64,000 nt of DNA from Microbacterium sp. SORGH_AS_0428 (GCF_031453615.1 NZ_JAVIZT010000001.1:2232001-2296000), one strand, 5' to 3'. Shown: positions 9,622 through 22,088, counted from the first letter of the stretch. Numbers and translations are program-made. The notes: generated by a model not told the origin, from the letters alone.

Positions 9622-9688
9622 GGATTATGTTGCACCTCTGGACAAAATTGGCCGAGATGGTTAATTTTACGGAGCCGTCATAATTCCG
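9622..9688 (+). promoter_or_regulatory. AT-rich probable promoter/operator region of the monosaccharide importer
   Basis: In otherwise GC-rich DNA this stretch contains ATTATGTTGCAC, GGACAAAATTGGCC and GGTTAATTTTAC. No single -35/-10 pair is compelling (TTGCAC to TTAATT is wider than optimal), and a ROK operator is plausible but unproven. Confidence 0.35.
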
Positions 9689-9787
9689 ACGGTCACCAGC
9701 CGGGACGACGAAGCCCCGAGCCCGCCGCAGCGACAGTGCGGGCGCGCCGCTATCGGCCTTGCGATTCAGAGAGGAAACGCACATCAC

Positions 9788-10903
9788 ATGAAGAAGAAGC
9801 TCCTTGCGGCCGTGGCGGTCGGTGCCCTCGCCATCAGCCTCGCCGCGTGTTCGTCGACGCGGGGCGGCGACGACCCGTCCGGCGCTGCTGCCTCGACCGA
9901 CTGCAACGTCGGCATCGCGATGCCCACGCGCAGTCTCGAGCGCTGGATCAATGACGGCGAGCAGCTGCAGGCCAAGCTGAAGGACGCCGGTTGCACCGTC
10001 GATCTGCAGTACGCCGACAACAAGACCGACCAGCAGATCAGCCAGATCCAGAACCAGCTCGCGGGCGGCGCGAAGATCCTCGTGATCGCCGCCATCGACG
10101 GTTCCACTCTCGGCCCGGTGCTGGAGGAGGCGAAGGCGCAGAACGCGACCGTCATCGCCTACGACCGCCTCATCAACGGCAGCGAGAACGTCGACTACTA
10201 CGCCACGTTCGACAACTACAAGGTCGGCACCCTCCAGGGTCAGTACATCGAGACGCAGCTGGGCCTGAAGGACGGCAAGGGCCCGTTCAACCTTGAGCCC
10301 TTCGCCGGCAGCCCCGACGACAACAACGCGAAGTTCTTCTTCGCCGGCGCGTGGGACGTGCTGAAGCCGTACGTCGACAAGGGCCAGCTGGTCGTTCCCA
10401 GCGGCAAGGCTCCTGCGAACGACGACGCGTGGGCGTCGATCGGCATCCAGGGCTGGGCCTCCGACAAGGCGCAGGCCGAGATGGACAACCGCCTGTCGTC
10501 GTTCTACGGCGATGGCAAGAAGGTCAACGTGGTGCTCTCGCCCAACGACAGCCTCGCGATCGGTATCGAGGCGTCGCTGAAGTCCGCGGGCTACACCGCG
10601 GGCGCGGACTACCCGATCATCACCGGTCAGGATGCGGACAAGGCGAACGTGAAGGCCATCCTCGACGGCCTGCAGTCCATGACGGTCTGGAAGGACACGC
10701 GTGCGCTCGGTGACCGCGTGTTCACGATGATCCAGGAGATCACGCAGGGCAAGGAGGTCGAGGTCAACGACACCAAGACCTACGACAACGGCAAGAAGGT
10801 CGTGCCGTCGTTCCTGCTGACGCCCGAGGTGGTCACGAAGGACGACGTGCAGTCGAAGCTCATCGACTCCGGCTTCCTCAAGGCCTCCGACGTCGGTCTC
10901 TGA
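9788..10903 (+). CDS. chvE: Monosaccharide ABC transporter substrate-binding lipoprotein (ChvE-like)
   Basis: 371 residues. A lipoprotein signal peptide ends in the lipobox SLAAC with the modified Cys near residue 21. The rest is a periplasmic-binding-protein type I fold: NVGIAMPTRSLERW near 39, then QYADNKTDQQISQIQ and VIAYDRLI, all characteristic of ChvE/multiple-monosaccharide binding proteins (xylose, arabinose, galactose, glucose). It is anchored outside the membrane and delivers sugar to the permease encoded two genes downstream. A strong hairpin separates it from the ATPase gene. Confidence 0.9.
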   Translation: MKKKLLAAVAVGALAISLAACSSTRGGDDPSGAAASTDCNVGIAMPTRSLERWINDGEQLQAKLKDAGCTVDLQYADNKTDQQISQIQNQLAGGAKILVIAAIDGSTLGPVLEEAKAQNATVIAYDRLINGSENVDYYATFDNYKVGTLQGQYIETQLGLKDGKGPFNLEPFAGSPDDNNAKFFFAGAWDVLKPYVDKGQLVVPSGKAPANDDAWASIGIQGWASDKAQAEMDNRLSSFYGDGKKVNVVLSPNDSLAIGIEASLKSAGYTAGADYPIITGQDADKANVKAILDGLQSMTVWKDTRALGDRVFTMIQEITQGKEVEVNDTKTYDNGKKVVPSFLLTPEVVTKDDVQSKLIDSGFLKASDVGL

Positions 10904-10912
10904 TCCATCCAC

Positions 10913-10943
10913 GCGGCGGGGCGGGTCTCACCCGCCCCGCCGC
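10913..10943 (+). terminator. Intercistronic hairpin between binding protein and ATPase genes
   Basis: Perfect 14-bp arms, 10913-10926 and 10930-10943, close a 3-base loop immediately after the binding-protein stop. In sugar ABC operons such structures commonly attenuate read-through or protect the upstream mRNA, giving excess binding protein over transporter; that role here is inference. Confidence 0.7.
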
Positions 10944-10978
10944 TCGAGCGTCGCCCGCGGGCGGCGAAGGGACACACC

Positions 10979-12508
10979 ATGACCGAACCGATCCTGCGCA
11001 TGGCGGGGATCTCCAAGTCCTTCAACGGCGTGCCGGCGCTGTCGGACGTCTCCATCGACGTCTATCCCGGCGAGGTGCACGCGATCTGCGGCGAGAACGG
11101 CGCGGGCAAGTCCACGCTCATGAAGGTGCTGAGCGGCGTCTACCCGGCGGGCAGCTTCCAGGGCACGATCACGCTCTCGGGCCAGCAGGTCGCGTTCCGC
11201 TCGATCAACGACAGTGAAGCGGCCGGCATCGTGATCATCCACCAGGAGCTCGCGCTGAGCCCGTACCTCTCGATCGCCGAGAACATCTTCCTCGGCAACG
11301 AGAAGTCGCGGCGCGGCGTCATCGACTGGAATGCCACGAACCGGGAGGCGGCGGCTCTGCTCGCGCGGGTGGGCCTCAAGGAGAACCCCGCGACGAAGAT
11401 CTTCGAGCTCGGTGTCGGCAAGCAGCAGCTGGTCGAGATCGCGAAGGCGTTGGCCAAGGAGGTGAAGCTGCTCATCCTCGACGAGCCCACCGCGGCGCTC
11501 AACGACGACGATTCGGCCCATCTGCTCGATCTGATCGACCAGCTGCGCGCTCAGGGCATCACCTGCATCATCATCAGCCACAAGCTGAAGGAGGTGCTGC
11601 GCATCGCCGATCGCATCACCATCATCCGCGACGGCCGAACGATCGAGACGATGCGCCGGGACGATCCGGAGACGGACGAGGGGCGCATCATCCGAGCCAT
11701 GGTCGGCCGCGACCTCAACAGCCTGTTCCCCCCGCGCGAGCCCGACATCGGCGAGGAGCTGTTCCGCGTCGAGCACTGGACCGTGCACCACCCGGTCGAC
11801 ACCGAGCGCGTCGTGATCGATGACGCATCCTTCATGGTGCGCGCGGGAGAGATCGTCGGCTTCGCCGGTCTCATGGGCGCGGGGCGCACCGAGCTCGCGA
11901 TGAGCGTGTTCGGTCGCATGTACGGCACCGGCATCTCGGGCGAGGTGTACAAGAACGGTGAGCGGATCGACGTGCGCACGGTGGATGCGGCGATCCGCCA
12001 CGGCATCGCCTACGCCACCGAGGATCGCAAGAAGTACGGTCTGAACCTGATCGGGGACATCCAGGTGAACGTCTCCGCATCCGCGCTCGCACGACTGGCG
12101 CGGCTCGGGGTCGTCGACCGGTACCGCGAGTACAAGGTCGCCGATTCGTACCGCTACAAGATGAACATCAAGGCGCCCAGCGTCGCTGCGATCACGGGCC
12201 GGTTGTCCGGAGGCAACCAGCAGAAGGTCGTGCTCTCGAAGTGGATGTTCACCGGACCCGACGTGCTCATCCTGGACGAACCCACGCGCGGAATCGACGT
12301 GGGGGCCAAGTACGAGATCTACGGCATCATCAACGAACTCGCGGCGCAGGGGAAGGCGGTCATCGTCATCTCCTCGGAGCTTCCCGAGGTCATCGGGCTC
12401 TCCGACCGCATCTACACCATCTCCGAAGGGCGCATCACGGCAGAGGTCGACCGTGCCGATGCGACCCAGGAAACGCTCATGCGGCACATGACCGCCGGAA
12501 GGAACTGA
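10979..12508 (+). CDS. gguA: Monosaccharide ABC transporter ATP-binding protein (two ATPase domains)
   Basis: 509 residues with tandem ATPase domains. Domain 1 has Walker [10 protein letters not shown] and Walker [12 protein letters not shown]; domain 2 has the degenerate P-loop GLMGAGRTE, the signature [14 protein letters not shown] and Walker [15 protein letters not shown]. This double-domain arrangement is typical of CUT2 importers (MmsA/GguA, XylG, RbsA). It energises uptake through the permease that starts one base after its stop. The ATG at 10979 follows a GAAGGG ribosome site. Confidence 0.92.
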   Translation: MTEPILRMAGISKSFNGVPALSDVSIDVYPGEVHAICGENGAGKSTLMKVLSGVYPAGSFQGTITLSGQQVAFRSINDSEAAGIVIIHQELALSPYLSIAENIFLGNEKSRRGVIDWNATNREAAALLARVGLKENPATKIFELGVGKQQLVEIAKALAKEVKLLILDEPTAALNDDDSAHLLDLIDQLRAQGITCIIISHKLKEVLRIADRITIIRDGRTIETMRRDDPETDEGRIIRAMVGRDLNSLFPPREPDIGEELFRVEHWTVHHPVDTERVVIDDASFMVRAGEIVGFAGLMGAGRTELAMSVFGRMYGTGISGEVYKNGERIDVRTVDAAIRHGIAYATEDRKKYGLNLIGDIQVNVSASALARLARLGVVDRYREYKVADSYRYKMNIKAPSVAAITGRLSGGNQQKVVLSKWMFTGPDVLILDEPTRGIDVGAKYEIYGIINELAAQGKAVIVISSELPEVIGLSDRIYTISEGRITAEVDRADATQETLMRHMTAGRN

Positions 12509-12509
12509 C

Positions 12510-13721
12510 ATGGCTACTGCGTCGACGCAGACGGTGGACACCCCGCCGAAGAAGAGGCGGGGTCTGCTCGCCCGGATCAACTTCCGTCAGTACGGCATCC
12601 TGGCCGCCCTGGTCATCATCATCGTCCTGTTCCAGGTGATGACCGGTGGTCGCCTCTTGATGCCCGGCAATGTCAACAACCTGATCCAGCAGAACGCCTA
12701 CGTCCTGATCCTCGCGATCGGGATGGTGATGGTCATCATCGCCGGTCACATCGATCTGTCGGTCGGGTCGGTCGTGGCCATGGTTGGCGCGATCGCGGCG
12801 ATCTCCATGAACAACTGGGGGCTGCCGTGGTGGGCGGCTGTCATCCTCTCTCTCGTCGTCGGCGCGGTCGTCGGCGCATGGCAGGGGTTCTGGGTGGCGT
12901 TCGTGGGGATACCGGCCTTCATCGTGACCCTGGCGGGCATGCTCCTGTTCCGCGGTCTCACCCTCGTTCTGCTCACCGGGGGCACGATCAGCGGACTCCC
13001 CGACGGCTTCACGGCGATCGGCGCCGGATGGCTCCCGCCCGTCTTCGGCTACGTCGCGGACCGCGACGCGCTCACCCTCGTGCTCGGCCTGCTCGCCTCC
13101 GTCGCACTCGTGGCTCAGCAGTTGCGCACGCGCGCCACACTGCGCCGTATGGAACTGCCGCGCGAGGTCGCGTGGTCGTTCTGGCTGAAGAACGCGGTCG
13201 CGGTCGTGGCGATCATGGCGACGGCGTGGACGCTGGCCACGTACAACGGAACGCCGATCGTGCTCATCATCCTCGCGGTGCTCGTGCTCGCCTACACGTT
13301 CGTGCTCAACCGCACGGTGTTCGGCCGGCACATCTACGCGATGGGCGGCAACCTGTTCGCCGCCGTCATGAGCGGTGTCAAGACGAGGTGGGTCAACTTC
13401 TTCATCTTCGTCAACATGGGAGTGCTCGCGGGTCTCGCGGCCGTGGTGAGCACGGCCCGTGCCGGCAGCGCGGTCGCCTCGGCAGGTCAGAACTACGAGC
13501 TGGATGCGATCGCCGCCGTCTTCATCGGCGGGGCCGCGGTGCAGGGCGGTATCGGAACGGTCGTCGGCGCCGTGATCGGTGGCCTCGTGATGGGCGTGCT
13601 CAACATGGGCCTGTCGATCCTCAGCGTCGATGCGGCGTGGCAGATGGCGATCAAGGGCATCGTGCTGCTGCTGGCGGTGGCCTTCGACATCTTCAACAAG
13701 CGGCGCAGCGGCGGCGCGTGA
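12510..13721 (+). CDS. gguB: Monosaccharide ABC transporter permease
   Basis: 403 residues with about ten hydrophobic segments and the CUT2 permease signatures IAGHIDLSVGSVVA near residue 80 and YAMGGN with GGAAVQGGIGTVVGA in the second half. It forms the membrane channel of the ChvE-GguA-GguB importer. It starts one base after the ATPase stop, so the two are translationally coupled. The Gly-rich C-terminus ends in KRRSGGA. Transcription probably ends at the hairpin at 13807-13839. Confidence 0.92.
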   Translation: MATASTQTVDTPPKKRRGLLARINFRQYGILAALVIIIVLFQVMTGGRLLMPGNVNNLIQQNAYVLILAIGMVMVIIAGHIDLSVGSVVAMVGAIAAISMNNWGLPWWAAVILSLVVGAVVGAWQGFWVAFVGIPAFIVTLAGMLLFRGLTLVLLTGGTISGLPDGFTAIGAGWLPPVFGYVADRDALTLVLGLLASVALVAQQLRTRATLRRMELPREVAWSFWLKNAVAVVAIMATAWTLATYNGTPIVLIILAVLVLAYTFVLNRTVFGRHIYAMGGNLFAAVMSGVKTRWVNFFIFVNMGVLAGLAAVVSTARAGSAVASAGQNYELDAIAAVFIGGAAVQGGIGTVVGAVIGGLVMGVLNMGLSILSVDAAWQMAIKGIVLLLAVAFDIFNKRRSGGA

Positions 13722-13760
13722 GCGCCGCGCCCCGCGCCGGGCGACCGCCGGACGTCGTGT

Positions 13761-13766
13761 CAGAAT
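13761..13766 (+). promoter_or_regulatory. -10-like hexamer of a leaderless ROK gene
   Basis: CAGAAT lies exactly six bases before the GTG at 13773, the spacing that places the transcription start on the start codon. It suggests the ROK gene has its own promoter despite following the importer operon in the same direction. Confidence 0.5.
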
Positions 13767-13772
13767 TGCCGG

Positions 13773-14999
13773 GTGACTGCGGTGACCGTGGCGACGGGGC
13801 CTGATCTTCCACCCCCCGCGGGCTCCGCGGGGGGTGGAACCACGAACGACGCGGTCCGCCGGCAGAACCTCGTGGCGGTGCTGTCGGAGCTTCGGCTGAA
13901 CGGCACCCTCTCGCGTGCGCAGCTCAGCGCCCAGACGGGGCTGAACCGCTCAACGATCACGGGCCTCGTCGCGGAGCTGATGGATGCGGCTCTGGTTCGG
14001 GAGCTGCCCGCGGTGCCCTCGACGGGCAAGGCGGGCCGGCCCATCTCGGAGCTGCAGGTCGACGACGCGGTCTCGGCCATCAGCGTGGGCGTGGATGCGG
14101 ACAGTGTGACGGTCGCACTGATCGGCCTCGGCGGCACGGTGCACGCGCGCCTGCACCACGACACCGCCCGCCCCGTGAGCCCGCGCCGTTTCGTGCAGCT
14201 CGCCGTCGATCTCATCAACGTGATGCGTGCCGACATCGACCGGCACTATCGCGTGGTGGGTGTGGGGCTCGCCGTGCCGGGACTGGTCGACGCCCGTGGA
14301 TCGGTGCTGGTGGCGCCGACGCTGCAATGGCGGAACGAGCCGATCGCCGCGCGGATGTCCGACAAGCTCGGCATGCACGTCACTGCCGGCAACGACGCCA
14401 GCATCGGCGCCCTGGTGGAGACGCGATTCGGCGTCGCCCGCGGGGCACGCAACCTGCTCTACCTCGGCGGCTCGCTGCGCGGCATCGGCGGCGGCGTGAT
14501 CATGGACGGCACCCTGCTGCGGGGCACCTCCGGCTACGCGGGCGAGCTCGGTCACACCGTCGTCAACCCCGGCGGCATCAAGTGCGTGTGCGGGCGGCGG
14601 GGATGTCTGGAGGCGGAGGTCGATCTCAGCCTGATCGAACCGTTGCTCGGACGCCGACGACTCGACGAGGACGAACTGGACGTCGAGCTGGGGGTCGCAC
14701 GCGACCCGAAGGTCATGGCGGAGGTCGCGCGGCAGGTCGACGTGCTCTCGATCGCGCTGACCAACTTCGTCAACGCCTTCAGCCCCGAGCTCGTGGTGCT
14801 CTCGGGCTATCTGGGCTCGCTTCTCTCCGTCAGCCGGGAGCGGCTGTCGGCGGCGGTGCGGCTGCATCCGCTGGGAGCCGAGGGGCGCGTCGTGCGCCTG
14901 GAGCGTTCCCGGCTGCGCTCCCGACTCATGCTCATCGGGCCCGCCGAGCTCGCCTTCGCGCCGATTCTCGCCGACCCGACGACCGCGCCCCGTCGCTGA
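13773..14999 (+). CDS. ROK family transcriptional regulator
   Basis: 408 residues. A proline/glycine-rich N-terminal tail of about 25 residues precedes a winged helix-turn-helix (NDAVRRQNLVAVLSELRL onward) and a ROK domain with GVGLAVPGLVD, NDASIGALVE, GGGVIMDG, GELGH and an intact zinc motif CVCGRRGC. It follows the importer operon and likely senses an imported sugar and represses this locus. The GTG start fits a leaderless promoter. Its first codons include a perfect hairpin (13807-13839), and its last 68 bases overlap the convergent FtsX gene. Confidence 0.87.
   Translation: MTAVTVATGPDLPPPAGSAGGGTTNDAVRRQNLVAVLSELRLNGTLSRAQLSAQTGLNRSTITGLVAELMDAALVRELPAVPSTGKAGRPISELQVDDAVSAISVGVDADSVTVALIGLGGTVHARLHHDTARPVSPRRFVQLAVDLINVMRADIDRHYRVVGVGLAVPGLVDARGSVLVAPTLQWRNEPIAARMSDKLGMHVTAGNDASIGALVETRFGVARGARNLLYLGGSLRGIGGGVIMDGTLLRGTSGYAGELGHTVVNPGGIKCVCGRRGCLEAEVDLSLIEPLLGRRRLDEDELDVELGVARDPKVMAEVARQVDVLSIALTNFVNAFSPELVVLSGYLGSLLSVSRERLSAAVRLHPLGAEGRVVRLERSRLRSRLMLIGPAELAFAPILADPTTAPRR
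13807..13839 (+). terminator. Perfect 15-bp hairpin inside the 5' coding part of the ROK gene
   Basis: Arms 13807-13821 and 13825-13839 are exact complements with loop GCT. It begins 34 bases after the GTG start. It looks like a terminator for the upstream importer operon that is read through in frame as Pro/Gly codons, but it lacks a T tract. Confidence 0.55.
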
Positions 15000-17733
15000 C
15001 GAGGATCAGCCCCGCCGCGGTGGCGGCGATCGTGCCGACGACGACGGCCGCGACGGTCGCGGAGGGGGCGAAGGCCAGGGCGCCGGCCGTCGCCAGTGCC
15101 GCCCCGGTCACCACGCCGGGCACCGCCGCGGTGAAGATCTCGGCCGCGGCTGCGTGCCGCAGGTGCGTACGCTGCCATCCCATCGCGCGCAGCGCCTGCT
15201 CGGCACTCGTGCGTCGCTCGAGCCCGAGACGTCGGATGACGACCAGGAGGATGCCGGCGGCTCCGAGCGTCACGGCGATCAGCGTGCCCTGCGGCACGAG
15301 CGCCTGCGACGCGGCGAACGATCCGAGACGCGAGTCTCCCGCGGCGGCACGGCCCGCGATCAGTACCGCGACCGCGGTCGAGGCGGCCAGGGAGACGAGC
15401 GCCAGCGCCGCGGCCAGCGCCACCGTCGTCGCGCCGCTCGTGCGGGCGTTGCGCAGGCCCAGCAGGGCCGGTGTCGTGACCGCGCCCGATCCGGAGCGCG
15501 GGCGGCGGGCCGCGGACGCGCGCACGAGCGCGCTGCGCCCCACCAGCACGGCGGAGCCCACGACACTCGCCGCCACCGCGATCCCCACGAGATACGAGGT
15601 CGTCTCGATCATGGCCGAGGTCAGCAGCGTGAGTGCCCCGATTCCGGCCAGCAGGAGTGTCGCGACGGCCTCCTCGGAAAGGAACCAGGCGCGGATGCGC
15701 CGGCGGGTCCACCCGACCTGGCGCAGCACCGCCGCATCCGCCCGCCGCGAAGCGATCGAGCTCAACTGTGTGAACAGCAGCAGTGCCGTCGCTGCGAGCA
15801 TCGACATCATCAGGAGGGCCAGGTTCGTTCCCGAGACACCGTCGGAGGCCATCGCCGCCGCGCCGAGTCGCGAGTAGTCCTGGCTCACGACGAGGGGCGG
15901 CGCATCGCCGGACGTACCCGCCGGCGGCTCGAGCGCCACCGGCACCGTCTCGAACGACGACCCGGCCACGATGGTCGCTGTCAGGCCCAGTTCCCGGATA
16001 CGGGACGCCACGTCGAGGATCTTGGCCTGGGCATCGGCGGTGTACCCGTCGATGCCCGCGACGCGGACCCGGACCGACGAGACCGGATCGGCCATGTGCA
16101 GGTACTGCGCGTTCTGCAGGTCCGCGATCGCGAAGGCTCCGGAGGTGTTCAACCCGAGCCCGGAGAAGGATGCGGGGAGAGCGGTGCCATCGGCGGCGGC
16201 GTCTGCGCCGTCGACGATGATCGGTGCGGACTCGTCGTATCCGAGCCCCACCTGCCCGAGCTCCGTGCCCTCCTCCTGCAGCTGAGCGGGAGTGAAGGTG
16301 CCGACCGGCCAGGTGTTCGTCTCATACGGGCCGGTGGTGCCCGCATCCGTGCCGGGGAAGGGCGTCGTGGCGGAGAAGAGCAGCTCGCCGTCGGACTCCC
16401 CGGTCGCGCGGAGCCGGAGCAGCGGTGCGGAGGCGTCACTCTGGTCGGCGGACGCGTCGGCGGGTACGGCGTGAGCGATCGTGGTCGCCTGCGGATCCAC
16501 GGCCGAGAGGATGGGTGAGCCGGCGAGCCGGAACATCGGATACTGCGCATAAGGGGCGGCCGGCGGCGGCGTCCATCCGGGCCACGGCACATCGACGCTG
16601 TCGAAGGTCAGGGGAGACAGGGCGTCGCCGGGCTCACCGGAGTACAGCGTGGTGGTCGGAGCCGTGCCCGCGGCGTCGAGATCGGGGAAGACGTCATCGC
16701 CGGCGGTCGCCCGCACCAGGCTCGTCGCCAGTTCGTCGCTCGGCGCGTCCAGCGGAGTCAGGTCCACCTCCAGATGCGCGGCCGGCGTGTCGACGGCCCG
16801 CGTCAGGATCGGGGTGGGCTGCGTTGCGACGCCCTTCTCGAACAGCGTGTTCAGATCGTCGTCCGGCGACGGAGGATCGGCGGGGTCGAAGAAGTTGTCG
16901 CCCAGACGGCCGATCAGCGCACTCGTATCGATGAGCGGATCCATCACGGCGCCGGCATCGCCGAGCAGCTTCTTCTCGGCGACCGGGTCGACGAGCACCA
17001 CATGGGCGGTGCGGACGGCTTGGACCGGCAGCGTGAGGGCGACCACCCCCTCGCCGGGGGGCGGCTGTTCCGCTGATTCCCATCCGCCGAACGTCCACGC
17101 GACGTTGCGGTCGACATCCGTCTCCGCGCCGTAGGCGATCTCGCCGGCCGAGGTCACGGCGCGCACCGGCCGGTTCTCACCGTCTCGCAGCTGGCGGTAC
17201 CCCTCCCACGCCGTCTGATCGACGACGATGTCCACGCTCGCATCGATCGTGCGCGCCGGCGTCACGCCGTCGTCGATGACCAGCGTGGTGGACACCCGGT
17301 AGGCGCGCGGTCCCGCGGCGGAGCCGTCCAGCGGCACGATCAGCGTCGCCTTCGCGACGTCGGTCGTGGGCGTCGTGAACGCACCGATCGGGGCGGCGAC
17401 CTCGACGCCCTCCAGGCCCTGGACCCGTGCCACATCCGCGTTCGCGATGTGACCGAGGCTCGCATCGGTCAGGGCGCCGGGGCCGAGCAGGCCGCCGCTC
17501 GCGCCGCTGAGCGGCGACGAGCCACCCGCTGTCACGAGGATGTCGTAGTCGCCGCGCCAGTTGGCGTCGAGGGTCTCGCGCAGTGCGTCCGCCGACCCGC
17601 TCTGCAGCCCCGACGCCGCCACCAGCACGATCCCGATGAGCGCCAGCGAGGCGAGGCGCAGGCGTCGCCGGAGGAAGCGGGTCAGAGCGCGGGGCACGCG
17701 CGCCCGCTCGCGGCGGGGCACGCGCGCTCTCAT
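14932..17733 (-). CDS. FtsX/MacB-type ABC transporter permease with large extracytoplasmic domain
   Basis: 933 residues. One N-terminal membrane segment (LASLALIGIVLVAASG) is followed by about 550 extracytoplasmic residues, then a core of three to four membrane segments around LLMMSMLAATALLLF and a second set near the C-terminus; the FtsX-like motif LRQVGWTRRRIR is visible. It begins with an ATGA overlap on the ATPase gene, so both form one transporter. Family members act in lipoprotein, peptide or envelope processes rather than uptake; the substrate here is unknown. Its 3' end overlaps the convergent ROK gene by 68 bases. Confidence 0.82.
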   Translation of the reverse strand: MRARVPRRERARVPRALTRFLRRRLRLASLALIGIVLVAASGLQSGSADALRETLDANWRGDYDILVTAGGSSPLSGASGGLLGPGALTDASLGHIANADVARVQGLEGVEVAAPIGAFTTPTTDVAKATLIVPLDGSAAGPRAYRVSTTLVIDDGVTPARTIDASVDIVVDQTAWEGYRQLRDGENRPVRAVTSAGEIAYGAETDVDRNVAWTFGGWESAEQPPPGEGVVALTLPVQAVRTAHVVLVDPVAEKKLLGDAGAVMDPLIDTSALIGRLGDNFFDPADPPSPDDDLNTLFEKGVATQPTPILTRAVDTPAAHLEVDLTPLDAPSDELATSLVRATAGDDVFPDLDAAGTAPTTTLYSGEPGDALSPLTFDSVDVPWPGWTPPPAAPYAQYPMFRLAGSPILSAVDPQATTIAHAVPADASADQSDASAPLLRLRATGESDGELLFSATTPFPGTDAGTTGPYETNTWPVGTFTPAQLQEEGTELGQVGLGYDESAPIIVDGADAAADGTALPASFSGLGLNTSGAFAIADLQNAQYLHMADPVSSVRVRVAGIDGYTADAQAKILDVASRIRELGLTATIVAGSSFETVPVALEPPAGTSGDAPPLVVSQDYSRLGAAAMASDGVSGTNLALLMMSMLAATALLLFTQLSSIASRRADAAVLRQVGWTRRRIRAWFLSEEAVATLLLAGIGALTLLTSAMIETTSYLVGIAVAASVVGSAVLVGRSALVRASAARRPRSGSGAVTTPALLGLRNARTSGATTVALAAALALVSLAASTAVAVLIAGRAAAGDSRLGSFAASQALVPQGTLIAVTLGAAGILLVVIRRLGLERRTSAEQALRAMGWQRTHLRHAAAAEIFTAAVPGVVTGAALATAGALAFAPSATVAAVVVGTIAATAAGLILVSDGARSSGRRESARRRARRAR

Positions 17734-18386
17734 GTCATCACGGTCCTGGTGTCGGCGGCGTCGATGAGTTGGGGGTCGTGCGCCGACACGAGCACGGCAG
17801 TGCCCGCATCCGCGATCGAGCGCAGCAGCGCGATCACGCCGTCGGCGTTCTGGCGATCGAGGCTCGCCGTCGGTTCGTCCACCACCAGCAGACGAGGCTC
17901 GAGCAGAAGCGCCCGCGCGAGGGCCACCCGCTGGCGCTCGCCGCCGGAGAGCTCCGACGGGTGGGACCGGGACCGTGCGCCGACGCCGAGGCGGCCGAGG
18001 AGATCTCTTCCCCTGCGGCCGAGGTCGCGGCTGCGCCGGTCGGGGACGGCGGGCAGCAGCACGTTCTCGAGAGAGGTCAGGCCGTCGATCAGCACGCCGC
18101 CCTGATCGAGGTAGCCGACGTGGGTGCGCCGCAGTGCCGTCGTCGCATCGTCGCTCTGCGCCGAGACCACGACTCCCGACCATGCCACGCTGCCGGAGGT
18201 CGGCCGCACGAGACCCGCGGCCGTCTTGAGCACGCTCGTCTTGCCGGAGCCGCTGCGGCCGGCGAGGCAGTGCATGCGTCCCGCGGGCACATCGACGGAG
18301 AGGTTCTCGATGATCACCAGATCGGGCGCTCCGGCGCGCGGATAGCGGATCGACACGTCTCGCAACGCCAGCGGGGCAGAGATCAC
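17730..18386 (-). CDS. ABC transporter ATP-binding protein, partner of the FtsX-type permease
   Basis: 218 residues, the usual length for a LolD/MacB-type ATPase. Walker A GRSGSGKTS near residue 42, Q-loop YLDQGG, signature LSGGERQRVALARAL, Walker B LLVVDEPTASLD and the switch His in SAHDPQ are all present. The GTG at 18386 has TATCGT six bases upstream, a leaderless pattern. The stop overlaps the permease start (ATGA). Confidence 0.9.
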   Translation of the reverse strand: MISAPLALRDVSIRYPRAGAPDLVIIENLSVDVPAGRMHCLAGRSGSGKTSVLKTAAGLVRPTSGSVAWSGVVVSAQSDDATTALRRTHVGYLDQGGVLIDGLTSLENVLLPAVPDRRSRDLGRRGRDLLGRLGVGARSRSHPSELSGGERQRVALARALLLEPRLLVVDEPTASLDRQNADGVIALLRSIADAGTAVLVSAHDPQLIDAADTRTVMT

Positions 18387-18872
18387 GAGGCGACGATAGC
18401 GCCGCCTCCGGCCGTGCGGCAGTCTGCGGGCGGCCGTGGCTCGACCGCGCCGAGATGTTCCTTCGCAGGTCCGGTCAGTTTCCTCGCCCTGTCGAACACC
18501 GACCCGCCGCGGATGCCGCGAAGGCGGCGCCCGATCATCGAAAATCGGTCGAAACTGAGAGTTTGTTATGCGAAGCCATTGTGTTAGCGCTAATGGTACC
18601 GGTAACATCACGAACGGTTCCCCACCCTCGCGTTCTCGCCGACGACCAGACGCCGACGACGCAGGGTGAGTCGGCCCCTCACAGCGGCGACCAGCCTGCG
18701 CGTGAGGGTGACGGCGTCCCGCGGCCTCCCGTGCGCGGACAGGGTGCAGCGAGCAAGGTGGCTCACTGCGTTGGAACCGGGTTCGTGGCCGGTGAGGCCG
18801 GCGACAGATCGACGGGAGCGGCGCTTTCGCAGACGAGGCGCTGGTGGCACTCGAACTCAAAGGAGACAAGAC
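18387..18872. other. 486-base intergenic region before the GH43 gene
   Basis: The region holds divergent promoters. Two adjacent palindromes at 18584-18607 look like regulator sites. The 265 bases from there to the GH43 GTG have no recognised gene; the frame is open but the translated sequence is Arg-rich and not signal-peptide-like, so this is treated as a long 5' leader or a region with an undetected promoter nearer the gene. Confidence 0.6.
18584..18607 (+). promoter_or_regulatory. Two adjacent LacI-type operator palindromes
   Basis: TTAGCGCTAA (18584-18593) is a perfect 10-bp palindrome with the central CG typical of LacI-family sites. It is followed directly by TGGTACCGGTAACA (18594-18607), a 14-bp palindrome with one mismatched pair. 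Both lie in the AT-richer part of the intergenic region and probably control the secreted GH43 enzyme. The regulator is not encoded next to it. Confidence 0.6.
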
Positions 18873-22010
<3,138 letters not shown>

Positions 22011-22019
22011 CGGATGACG

Positions 22020-22061
22020 CACAGGTGCCCGGGACGGCGAACGCCGTCCCGGGCACCTGTG
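22020..22061 (+). terminator. Strong hairpin terminator after the GH43 gene
   Basis: Perfect 20-bp arms 22020-22039 and 22042-22061 lie nine bases after the GH43 stop, followed by TCTG. It separates the gene from the leaderless ASCH gene at 22089. Confidence 0.85.
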
Positions 22062-22088
22062 TCTGCGCGCAGGGGCGAGAATGGGCGG

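Larger units (their letters stand above)
9485..9787. other. 303-base intergenic region upstream of the sugar importer
   Basis: No gene. It contains an imperfect 29-nt inverted repeat (9510-9577) directly after the isomerase stop and a strikingly AT-rich island at about 9622-9688 that most likely contains the importer promoter and its operator. A ribosome site (AGAGAGG) precedes the importer ATG. Confidence 0.6.

Noticed and set aside
22014..22088. Upstream ATG start for the ASCH protein
   Set aside because: It would place the start inside the perfect 20-bp terminator hairpin; the leaderless ATG 22089 has a -10 at exact spacing.
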